Assembly: GCA_028288395.1 (NCBI GenBank)
Contig: JAQBNV010000305.1
Span: 1-6,499, forward strand
Length of the DNA stretch: 6,499 bases
Reading direction: 5' to 3'
From: Adhaeribacter sp.
GTDB taxonomy: Bacteria; Bacteroidota; Bacteroidia; Cytophagales; Hymenobacteraceae
Shown: positions 1-5,054 of the stretch, one piece after another
Position numbering within the stretch: the first letter of the stretch is position 1
Layout: each line of letters starts with the position of its first letter
Notes under the pieces: generated by a model
What the model was told of the DNA's origin: nothing
Database searches by the model: none
What the model saw: the letters and a program-made list of their open reading frames with translations, nothing else
Made by a program: the position numbers and the translations under genes

Positions 1-861
1 AGCATCATCGGGAAACCGAACGTGGGAAAATCCACGCTCATGAACGTGATGGTAGGTGAGCGGCTTTCTATTATAACCTCCAAAGCCCAGACTACCCGCC
101 ATCGCATTATGGGTATTTTAAACGGCGACGATTTTCAGATTGTATATTCCGATACACCCGGTATTATTCAGCCTAAGTACGAACTGCACCAGTCGATGAT
201 GCGCTTTGTGCATACGTCTTTAGAAGATGCCGATGTTATTTTATTTGTAACCGATATTTACGAAAAGCACGACGAAGAGGAAATTGTGCAGCGGTTACAG
301 AAAACCCAGGTGCCTATATTGCTGCTAATTAATAAAATAGACCAGGCCAGCCAAAACGATGTACTGGAAAAAATAGAGTATTGGAAAGATAAATTGCCGG
401 CCCGCGAAATTGTACCCATTTCGGCTTTGGAAAAGAAAGGTACCGACAAAATATTTGAGCTGATTCTGCAATATTTGCCCGAGCACCCGGCTTATTACGA
501 CAAAGATGAACTAACTGACAAGCCCGAACGTTTTTTTGCGGCGGAGATGATCCGGGAAAAAATATTCCTGCTTTATAAAAAAGAAGTGCCTTACAGCTGC
601 GAAGTGGTGGTAGACGAATTTAAAGAAGATGAAACCATTATCCGGATGCGTGCCGATATTAACGTAGAACGGAAAAGCCAGAAAGGTATCATTATCGGTC
701 ACCAGGGCGAAATGCTGAAAAAGGTAGGTACCCTGGCCCGTAAAGACATGGAAGAATTTTTTGGCAAGAAGGTTCACGTGGAACTATACGTGCGGGTAAA
801 CGAAAACTGGCGCACCAGCCCCAAAGCCCTGAACCGGTTTGGCTACAACAGCAGCGAATAA
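1..861 (+). CDS. era: GTPase Era, 5' end outside the window
   Basis: Era is an essential Ras-like GTPase that binds the 3' end of 16S rRNA through a C-terminal KH domain and helps mature the 30S subunit. The reading frame is open from base 1, so the gene begins upstream; family members usually have only about 8-10 residues before this point. Numbering visible residues from base 1: G1 P-loop GKPNVGKST at 4-12, switch I threonines in QTTRH at 30-34, G3 DTPG at 51-54, G4 NKID at 111-114 and G5 SAL at 141-143. The KH-domain GxxG loop is GHQG at about 233-236. The 286 visible residues fit a normal full-length Era of about 295. An apparent start at the GTG at 22 is only the Val codon inside the P-loop. 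The TAA at 859-861 is followed by a structured repeat and then by der, another ribosome-assembly GTPase; era and der are often neighbours in Bacteroidota. All motifs are intact. Confidence 0.97.
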   Translation, partial: SIIGKPNVGKSTLMNVMVGERLSIITSKAQTTRHRIMGILNGDDFQIVYSDTPGIIQPKYELHQSMMRFVHTSLEDADVILFVTDIYEKHDEEEIVQRLQKTQVPILLLINKIDQASQNDVLEKIEYWKDKLPAREIVPISALEKKGTDKIFELILQYLPEHPAYYDKDELTDKPERFFAAEMIREKIFLLYKKEVPYSCEVVVDEFKEDETIIRMRADINVERKSQKGIIIGHQGEMLKKVGTLARKDMEEFFGKKVHVELYVRVNENWRTSPKALNRFGYNSSE

Positions 862-881
862 ATTATTTTCGATATTTCTGT

Positions 882-995
882 CGCAAGTTTAGCGAAAGCG
901 TTACTTGGGCTTACAATATGGCCAGTTTGTAACTGGCGCAAGTTTAAAACTTGCAATTATACTTACCTCATGTTACGGCTATGCCTAAACTTGCG
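882..995. repeat. 114-bp foldable inverted-repeat element (REP/MITE-like)
   Basis: The element has perfect 11-bp terminal inverted repeats, CGCAAGTTTAG at 882-892 and CTAAACTTGCG at 985-995. Pairing continues imperfectly inward, so 882-909 can form a long arm with 967-995 with a few mismatches and one bulge. Inside are two directly abutting hairpins: GCCAGTT/AACTGGC (921-927 with 931-937, 3-nt loop) and GCAAGTTT/AAACTTGC (938-945 with 947-954, 1-nt centre). The word CGCAAGTTTA at the left end recurs at 937-946. The whole would fold as a three-way junction, the architecture expected of REP/BIME-type repeats or small MITEs. It starts 21 bp after the era stop, has no open reading frame, and is not duplicated elsewhere in this window. 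That it is a dispersed genomic repeat is inference; a structured leader or RNA-processing site is the alternative. Confidence 0.75.
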
Positions 996-1239
996 GTATC
1001 AAATATTCACTTCCTGATAAAGGAAATAAAGTACAAACATTTTTCATAATTCAGGAAGTTGCCCGGCAGACGGAAGGGTAGAAATTAGCGTTCCAGATAA
1101 GTATTTTATTCTTCTCTTACCAAAGAGAAAAAAAGATAGCCGGAGGCGGAAAAGCTGAGGCACCAGTTAAATGAATTTCTAAATTTTTTTCGGATACCCG
1201 GACACAACTAAACCGGGCTGAAAAAGCAACTTAAAACAA
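996..1239. other. Rest of the era-der intergenic region: three small hairpins, no gene
   Basis: I see no credible coding sequence here on either strand. Three inverted repeats are present. ACTTCCTGA at 1009-1017 pairs with TCAGGAAGT at 1051-1059 across a 33-nt loop and competes with a local hairpin TTCCT/AGGAA (1011-1015 with 1021-1025). TTCTCTT/AAGAGAA (1112-1118 with 1123-1129, 4-nt loop) is not followed by a T-run on either strand, so it is a poor terminator. CCCGG/CCGGG (1197-1201 with 1213-1217) sits 22 nt before the der ATG. No convincing TAnnTTTG promoter box was found, so der could be read from era's transcript or from an unrecognised promoter. Confidence 0.5.
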
Positions 1240-2553
1240 ATGGCAAATATTGTAGCTATTGTCGGCCGGCCCAATGTCGGTAATTCGACTCTTTTTAACC
1301 GGCTCGTCGGCGAGCGTAAAGCTATTATGGATAACGTGAGCGGCGTAACCCGCGATCGGCATTACGGCTACGGCGAGTGGTGTGGTAAATTTTATACGAT
1401 AATTGATACGGGCGGCTATGTACACGGGTCCGATGATATTTTTGAAGAAGAAATCCGGAAGCAGGTAGACCTGGCCATAAAAGAAGCCACCGTTATATTA
1501 TTTATGGTGGATGTAGACGCTGGCCTGACCGGCCTGGACGAGGAGTTTGCCGATGTGTTGCGGCGCACGAATAAACCCGTTTTTGTAGTCGCGAATAAAG
1601 CCGATACCCACCTGCGGTCGCACCTGACCGGTGAGTTTTACGCCCTCGGTTTAGGCGAAGAAATATTCGCGATATCGTCGGCAAACGGTTCGGGTACCGG
1701 TGAATTACTTGATGAAGTAGTAAAGCACTTTGAGACAGAAGACCAGGAAAACCCCGATGAAGGAATTCCGAAAATTGCGGTGCTGGGTCGCCCCAACGTA
1801 GGCAAATCGTCTTTTGTAAATTTATTATTGGGTGAGGAGCGGAATATTGTAACCGATATTGCTGGCACAACCCGCGACTCTATTCATTCGCGCTATAATG
1901 CGTTCGGCAACGAATTTATTATTATAGATACCGCCGGCTTGCGCCGGAAAACCAAAGTACACGAAGATATAGAGTTTTACTCGGTACTGCGCTCGATCCG
2001 GGCCCTGGAAGAATCGGATGTGTGTATTGTAATGGTCGATGCTACCCGCGGCCTGGAAGCCCAGGACGTAAATATTATCGGCTTGGCCGATAAAAACCGC
2101 AAAGGCATTGTAATTCTGGTAAATAAATGGGACTTGATTGAAAACAAGGCCACCAATACCATGAAGGAAATTGAAGAGCAGATTCGTCATAAACTGGCGC
2201 CGATGACTTACATGCCCATTATTTTCACCTCGGTTTTAACCAAGCAGCGGGTGCATAAAGCCATTGAGATGGCGGTGGAAGTATACCAGAACAAAACCAA
2301 AAAAATATCTACCTCTAAGCTAAACGATATTATCTTAAAAGAAATAGAGGCTTATCCGCCCCCGGCCATTAAAGGTAAATTTGTGAAAATCAAATATATT
2401 ACTCAATTGCCTACGCATAATCCTACATTTGCTTTTTTCTGTAACCTGCCACAGTATATCCGCGAGAGCTATACCCGCTTTTTAGAAAATAAAATCCGGA
2501 AGCATTTTGGTTTTGAGGGCGTTCCGATAAATGTTGTTTTCCGGAAAAAATAA
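1240..2553 (+). CDS. der: Ribosome-assembly GTPase Der (EngA) with altered first P-loop
   Basis: Der has two tandem GTPase domains and a KH-like C-terminal domain, and acts in 50S subunit maturation. In this 437-residue protein (the family's normal length), domain 1 shows GRPNVGNST at 9-17, DTGG at 56-59, NKAD at 119-122 and SSA at 146-148. Domain 2 shows GRPNVGKSS at 183-191, TT at 210-211, DTAG at 230-233 and NKWD at 295-298. The KH-like domain covers about 354-437 and contains YPPPAIKGK (372-380) and FCNLPQY (400-406). The odd point is residue 15 (codon AAT, 1282-1284): Asn replaces the P-loop Lys that contacts the nucleotide phosphates, while domain 2 keeps its Lys. The ATG gives the expected MANIVAIVGRP N-terminus; its leader is A-rich without a Shine-Dalgarno, usual for Bacteroidota. 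The stop is doubled in frame (TAA TAG). The gene lies 378 bp after era on the same strand. Confidence 0.97.
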   Translation: MANIVAIVGRPNVGNSTLFNRLVGERKAIMDNVSGVTRDRHYGYGEWCGKFYTIIDTGGYVHGSDDIFEEEIRKQVDLAIKEATVILFMVDVDAGLTGLDEEFADVLRRTNKPVFVVANKADTHLRSHLTGEFYALGLGEEIFAISSANGSGTGELLDEVVKHFETEDQENPDEGIPKIAVLGRPNVGKSSFVNLLLGEERNIVTDIAGTTRDSIHSRYNAFGNEFIIIDTAGLRRKTKVHEDIEFYSVLRSIRALEESDVCIVMVDATRGLEAQDVNIIGLADKNRKGIVILVNKWDLIENKATNTMKEIEEQIRHKLAPMTYMPIIFTSVLTKQRVHKAIEMAVEVYQNKTKKISTSKLNDIILKEIEAYPPPAIKGKFVKIKYITQLPTHNPTFAFFCNLPQYIRESYTRFLENKIRKHFGFEGVPINVVFRKK

Positions 2554-2579
2554 TAGGACGGGAAGTAAGGAAATATTTT

Positions 2580-2587
2580 TAATTTTG
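2580..2587 (+). promoter_or_regulatory. Candidate Bacteroidota -7 box (TAATTTTG)
   Basis: TAATTTTG matches the Bacteroidota -7 consensus TAnnTTTG exactly. It lies 27 bp after the der stop and 27 bp before the lipoprotein ATG at 2615, which would give a short leader of about 20 nt. No TTG-type -33 element is visible 19-21 bp upstream, so this is a motif match in the right place and not a proven promoter. Without it, the lipoprotein gene would be co-transcribed with der. Confidence 0.35.
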
Positions 2588-2614
2588 GTTGCCTGCTACA
2601 AAGGCTTTAAGCAC

Positions 2615-2836
2615 ATGAAAACGAAAATAATTTTGGGTTTGGTTTTGGGAGGGTTAGTCTTAAGCACGGCCTGCAGTTCCCGGCAAATAGATAGTGGTAT
2701 TTACCAGACCAATCCCGGAGGGGCAACCGAGGATGCATCTGCTGCCGACCGGGCCGAAACGGCCGTAGTCAAGATGGATTCGACCAGAATGATTATTTTA
2801 AATGATTCACTTCAGAATAGTGCCGGCGAGCTATAA
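2615..2836 (+). CDS. Small predicted lipoprotein of unknown function (73 aa)
   Basis: The protein has a basic start (MKTK), a hydrophobic stretch at about 5-19 (IILGLVLGGLVL) and a lipobox-like STAC with the Cys at residue 20. This indicates signal peptidase II cleavage and anchoring in an envelope membrane. The mature part is only 54 residues, polar (SSRQIDSG..., ATEDASAADRAET), with a slightly hydrophobic patch VVKMDSTRMIILND at 51-64; no known domain is recognised. The frame is open back to an ATG at 2531 inside der, but that start would bury the signal peptide 28 residues in. The ATG at 2615 restores a standard lipoprotein N-terminus and is preferred. It starts 61 bp after the der stop and is followed 27 bp later by an intrinsic terminator, so it may end the der transcript. 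Serine at -3 of the lipobox is unusual in general but tolerated in Bacteroidota. The function is unknown. Confidence 0.75.
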   Translation: MKTKIILGLVLGGLVLSTACSSRQIDSGIYQTNPGGATEDASAADRAETAVVKMDSTRMIILNDSLQNSAGEL

Positions 2837-2863
2837 ACCAGAAATATAAAATAAATATTTAAC

Positions 2864-2896
2864 AAGAGGTTGGCCATAAGTCAGCCTCTTCTTTTT
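2864..2896 (+). terminator. Intrinsic terminator after the 73-aa lipoprotein gene
   Basis: An 11-bp stem with two G-U wobbles (AAGAGGTTGGC at 2864-2874, GTCAGCCTCTT at 2880-2890) and a 5-nt loop is followed by CTTTTT at 2891-2896. Stem, tight loop and T-run are correctly ordered for the plus strand. It lies 28 nt past the stop codon and would close the der-lipoprotein transcript, separating it from the next lipoprotein gene. Confidence 0.88.
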
Positions 2897-3013
2897 AGGG
2901 ATAAATTGATTTTCAGGAGATTATTAAGGTGAAATACTGTTTAATCTAAACCTAAATTAATATATATCGTTAAATCTGGATTATTGCTAACTGCCGGTAG
3001 GCTTTGGCTAATA

Positions 3014-3021
3014 TATATTTG
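3014..3021 (+). promoter_or_regulatory. Candidate Bacteroidota -7 box (TATATTTG)
   Basis: TATATTTG fits TAnnTTTG exactly and lies 18 bp before the ATG of the acidic lipoprotein gene, downstream of a strong terminator, where an independent promoter is needed. No good -33 TTTG is present at 19-21 bp spacing. Initiation about 7 nt downstream would leave a leader of only about 10-12 nt. The placement between a terminator and a short monocistronic gene makes it more credible than the motif alone. Confidence 0.45.
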
Positions 3022-3039
3022 ACCTAAACTCCTATAATT

Positions 3040-3237
3040 ATGAAGAAACTATTTTTAATGTTCGTGGCCGCCGGCTTATTTAGCTTTGCCACCACTTCTT
3101 GCGATTCAGGTAAAGAGAACGCTGCCGAAGAACAAGCAGAAGCAGCAGAAGATGTTGCCGATGATGCCGATATGCCAGCTGCTGAAGAAGCGGCTGAAGA
3201 AGCAGAAGACAGTATTGATGCGGCTGATCCGCGTTAA
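3040..3237 (+). CDS. Small acidic Ala/Glu-rich predicted lipoprotein (65 aa)
   Basis: A textbook secretion signal (MKK, hydrophobic LFLMFVAAGLFSFA at 4-17) ends in TTSC with the lipid-bearing Cys at residue 21. The mature part is 45 residues, with 18 Asp/Glu, 14 Ala and only two basic residues (K25, R65). It is built from irregular repeats of AAE/EEA/AED type (for example EEQAEAAED and EEAAEEAED), so it should be disordered or a single helix rather than a folded enzyme. The DNA shows the same low-complexity GAAGAAGC-type repetition. No catalytic or binding motif is seen. The stop is doubled in frame (TAA TAA). The gene is flanked by the terminator ending at 2896 and the palindrome starting at 3246, so it is probably transcribed alone. 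The function is unknown; a surface-charge or periplasmic spacer role is speculation. Confidence 0.85.
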   Translation: MKKLFLMFVAAGLFSFATTSCDSGKENAAEEQAEAAEDVADDADMPAAEEAAEEAEDSIDAADPR

Positions 3238-3245
3238 TAATTATG

Positions 3246-3295
3246 TTTAAAATAAAAATGCCGTTCAGCTAGCTGAACGGCATTTTTATTTTAAA
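3246..3295. terminator. Bidirectional intrinsic terminator: 50-bp perfect palindrome
   Basis: Bases 3246-3270 are the exact reverse complement of 3271-3295, with no spacer and no mismatch. The GC-containing core TGCCGTTCAGCT/AGCTGAACGGCA is flanked by AAAATAAAA on the left and TTTTATTTT on the right, giving a strong stem followed by a U-rich tail on either strand. It sits between the acidic lipoprotein gene (plus, ending 3237) and the convergent gene ending at 3326, exactly where a shared terminator is expected. Confidence 0.93.
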
Positions 3296-3310
3296 TCCGG
3301 TTTAAACAAA

Positions 3311-3328
3311 TAATAAAAGCTTTTATTA
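3311..3328. repeat. 18-bp AT-rich perfect palindrome overlapping a stop codon
   Basis: TAATAAAAG at 3311-3319 is the exact reverse complement of CTTTTATTA at 3320-3328, centred on a HindIII-type AAGCTT. Its right end supplies the TAA stop of the minus-strand gene at 3326-3328. It is too AT-rich to be a strong terminator alone, but on the minus strand it lies just before the 50-bp palindrome and could add to termination. A chance AT-rich palindrome is possible. Confidence 0.5.
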
Positions 3329-3892
3329 GCCAAGGCGTTTTTGAATTAAATGGCTTACCCGATTATAAAGCAGGCGCGGCTCCAGGGTACGCCAATTGAT
3401 ATGTTCCAGAGTGCCCCCAAAGTTCAGGTAATAATCCAGGTTAAATTGTTTCATTTCGGCCAGTACAAAATCCTGGAAACAGATAGCGGCAATCCAGCCG
3501 TCTTCCACGTCCTCAAACCATTCTTCGTAATAAGAATCGTCGGAGCCGTGAAAATTAAAAACGTTTTCCCCGATTAAAATAAAATGCGAAATGCCTTCCT
3601 GCACCATCGGGTCGATGATGTTGCGTTTCAGGTGCATGATATCGTTATGCAGGGTGTCGTTCCACTCGCCAATAAATTCAATAACGCCGAAGCCCTCGTC
3701 GTAATCCACAAATAATATTTTCAGGAAAAGCGTTTCAGATTCAATATCGTCCCATTGGGGATGAATGTAATAGCCGTAAATAGTATTGGTATATTCCAGC
3801 AGATTGTTTTCGGCGCCATAGAGCGGCGAACGCGGATCTTCGGTAGCGCTGTATTGGTCTATCCAGTTATAAAAGGGCTCTATGGTATGCAT
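3326..3892 (-). CDS. Conserved acidic cytoplasmic protein of unknown function (188 aa)
   Basis: No signal peptide, membrane segment or recognised catalytic motif is present. The protein is acidic and aromatic-rich, with runs of Tyr/Trp/Glu/Asp. Notable segments are HPQWDDI at 44-50, a probable core strand LFLKILFVDYDEGFGVIEF (55-73), GEWND at 75-79, HFILIGENVFNF (103-114) and YYEEWFEDVEDGWIA (121-135). Alternating hydrophobic strands and helices suggest one alpha/beta domain. It resembles a family of hypothetical proteins I associate with Cytophagales, from memory and without a search. It follows murQ on the same strand after a 226-bp gap that holds no gene, no clear terminator and no clear promoter; weak inverted repeats there include GGATAT/ATATCC (4037-4042 with 4059-4064). 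The ATG is followed by a continuous frame that ends inside an 18-bp palindrome. No function can be assigned. Confidence 0.85.
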   Translation of the reverse strand: MHTIEPFYNWIDQYSATEDPRSPLYGAENNLLEYTNTIYGYYIHPQWDDIESETLFLKILFVDYDEGFGVIEFIGEWNDTLHNDIMHLKRNIIDPMVQEGISHFILIGENVFNFHGSDDSYYEEWFEDVEDGWIAAICFQDFVLAEMKQFNLDYYLNFGGTLEHINWRTLEPRLLYNRVSHLIQKRLG

Positions 3893-4118
3893 AAAAAGTC
3901 CGGCATTGGGTTAAAAGTAAAAGATTGTACTTCATACTTACATACAAAAAAGAGGTTGTGCCGGGTTTCCTAAATAACAGAAATAGGTAGTTTATATTTT
4001 AGATCGGTTGGTTTAGCTCTCCTAAATTTTGATTCCGGATATAAGATGTCGCCTGCCAATATCCACGCAAGGTGTCATTGAAACATAGCACTTTTTGGAC
4101 TGGTCTAAAAGCGAATAA

Positions 4119-4925
4119 TTACCGGGCGGCATAATTATTTAGAACACCCCGTACACTGCCATATTGCTGCAAGAGTTTTTCAGCTTCGGTTTCACTTACC
4201 GGCAGTTCATCCATCACCATGCGCACGGCGCGATTTACTAGTTTGTGGTTAGATAGCTGCATATCTACCATTTTATTGCCTTTTACGTGGCCCAACTGAA
4301 TCATGGTAGCGGTGGTAAGCATGTTCAGCGCCAGTTTCTGGCCGGTACCGGCTTTCATGCGGGTACTACCCGTTACAAACTCCGGGCCTGTGACCACTTC
4401 TACCGGGTAATCGGCGGCCTGGGCAACTTTAGAACCCGCATTACATACGATACAGCCGGTAGCAATGCCTGCGGCCCGGCACTTTTCCAACCCGCCAATT
4501 ACGTAGGGCGTACGGCCTGAAGCTGCAATGCCTACCACTATATCTTTTGCATTGATGTCGTGCTGTTGTAAGTCTCGCCAGGCTTGTTCAAAATCATCTT
4601 CGGCATTCTCTACGGCTTTCCGGATAGCCGTATCGCCGCCGGCAATGATGCCCACCACCAGGCCGTGGGGCACCCCGTACGTAGGCGGACATTCCGAGGC
4701 ATCTACTACTCCCAAACGCCCGCTGGTACCGGCGCCAATATAAAACAGGCGCCCCCCATTGCGCAGGCGTTCGGTGGTGGCCTGAACCAGCGCTTCGAGT
4801 TGCGGAATGGCTTTTTCCACAGCCAGGGGCACGCTTTTGTCTTCCTGGTTAATATTTACCAGTAGCTCATTTACCGTCATGTGCTCCAGGTTATCAAAAT
4901 GCGAACTGGTTTCAGTGGTACTCAT
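4119..4925 (-). CDS. murQ: N-acetylmuramic acid 6-phosphate etherase MurQ
   Basis: MurQ cleaves the lactyl ether of MurNAc-6-phosphate, giving GlcNAc-6-phosphate and D-lactate, a cytoplasmic step of peptidoglycan recycling. The 268-residue protein has one SIS sugar-phosphate-binding domain with GAGTSGRLGVVDASE at 64-78 and the phosphate-binding ASGRTPYV at 135-142. The family signature GPEFVTGSTRMKAGTGQK lies at 180-197. The two glutamates proposed as catalytic in the E. coli enzyme (Glu83 and Glu114) correspond to E78 in DASE and E109 in NAED, with the same 31-residue spacing. The N-terminal SSHFDNLEHMTVNELL matches the usual start, supporting the ATG at 4925. At 268 residues it is somewhat shorter than E. 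coli MurQ (298) at the C-terminus, as is common in Bacteroidota. Directly upstream on the same strand, 129 bp away, is a sugar kinase that could make its substrate. All key residues are intact. Confidence 0.96.
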   Translation of the reverse strand: MSTTETSSHFDNLEHMTVNELLVNINQEDKSVPLAVEKAIPQLEALVQATTERLRNGGRLFYIGAGTSGRLGVVDASECPPTYGVPHGLVVGIIAGGDTAIRKAVENAEDDFEQAWRDLQQHDINAKDIVVGIAASGRTPYVIGGLEKCRAAGIATGCIVCNAGSKVAQAADYPVEVVTGPEFVTGSTRMKAGTGQKLALNMLTTATMIQLGHVKGNKMVDMQLSNHKLVNRAVRMVMDELPVSETEAEKLLQQYGSVRGVLNNYAAR

Positions 4926-4973
4926 TGGTTTAATCGTTTTGGGTAACAGATATTTAATTATCAGATTTTGGTA

Positions 4974-4993
4974 ACCGGCAATTAGTAGCCGGT
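4974..4993. repeat. Small GC hairpin between the kinase gene and murQ
   Basis: ACCGGC at 4974-4979 pairs with GCCGGT at 4988-4993 around an 8-nt AT-rich loop, in an otherwise strongly AT-rich 129-bp spacer. On the minus strand (the direction of transcription) the T-rich stretch lies before the hairpin rather than after it, so it does not look like an intrinsic terminator. An mRNA-stability or operator site is possible but unproven. Confidence 0.3.
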
Positions 4994-5054
4994 AAAAATT
5001 AAATTAAAAATAAATTAGGACAGTTTTACACCAGACAGTGAAGCTAAACACCAG

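Noticed and set aside
22..24. GTG at 22 as the start codon of era
   Set aside because: It encodes the Val inside the P-loop GKPNVGKST; the frame is open to base 1 and the upstream residues SIIGKPN belong to Era.
1112..1129. 7-bp hairpin TTCTCTT/AAGAGAA as an era terminator
   Set aside because: It is followed by an A-run on the plus strand and preceded, not followed, by T's on the minus strand; the stem is AT-rich and weak.
1502..2190. Long open frames on the minus strand opposite der (up to 122 codons)
   Set aside because: They lie antisense to a strongly conserved gene, lack recognisable motifs and have no supporting start context; they are coding-strand shadows.
2531..2614. Longer version of the 73-aa lipoprotein starting at an ATG within the 3' end of der
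   Set aside because: It would overlap der by 23 bp and place the signal peptide internally. The ATG at 2615 gives a normal lipoprotein N-terminus, and the extra 28 residues look like untranslated sequence.
3900..3964. CCGGCA/TGCCGG inverted repeat in the leader of the 188-aa gene
   Set aside because: It is a six-base stem with a 53-nt loop, too weak to call an operator or riboswitch without conservation data.
3755..3973. 72-codon plus-strand frame overlapping the start of the 188-aa gene
   Set aside because: It is mostly antisense to a better-supported gene and has no signal peptide, domain or plausible start context.
4287..4865. Plus-strand open frames opposite murQ and similar ones opposite the kinase
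   Set aside because: They are antisense to MurQ and kinase frames with intact family motifs, and their translations show no domain or conserved pattern.
5028..5054. Two copies of ACACCAG spaced 20 bp apart just after the kinase stop
   Set aside because: A seven-base direct repeat pair is expected by chance at this scale and has no supporting structure.
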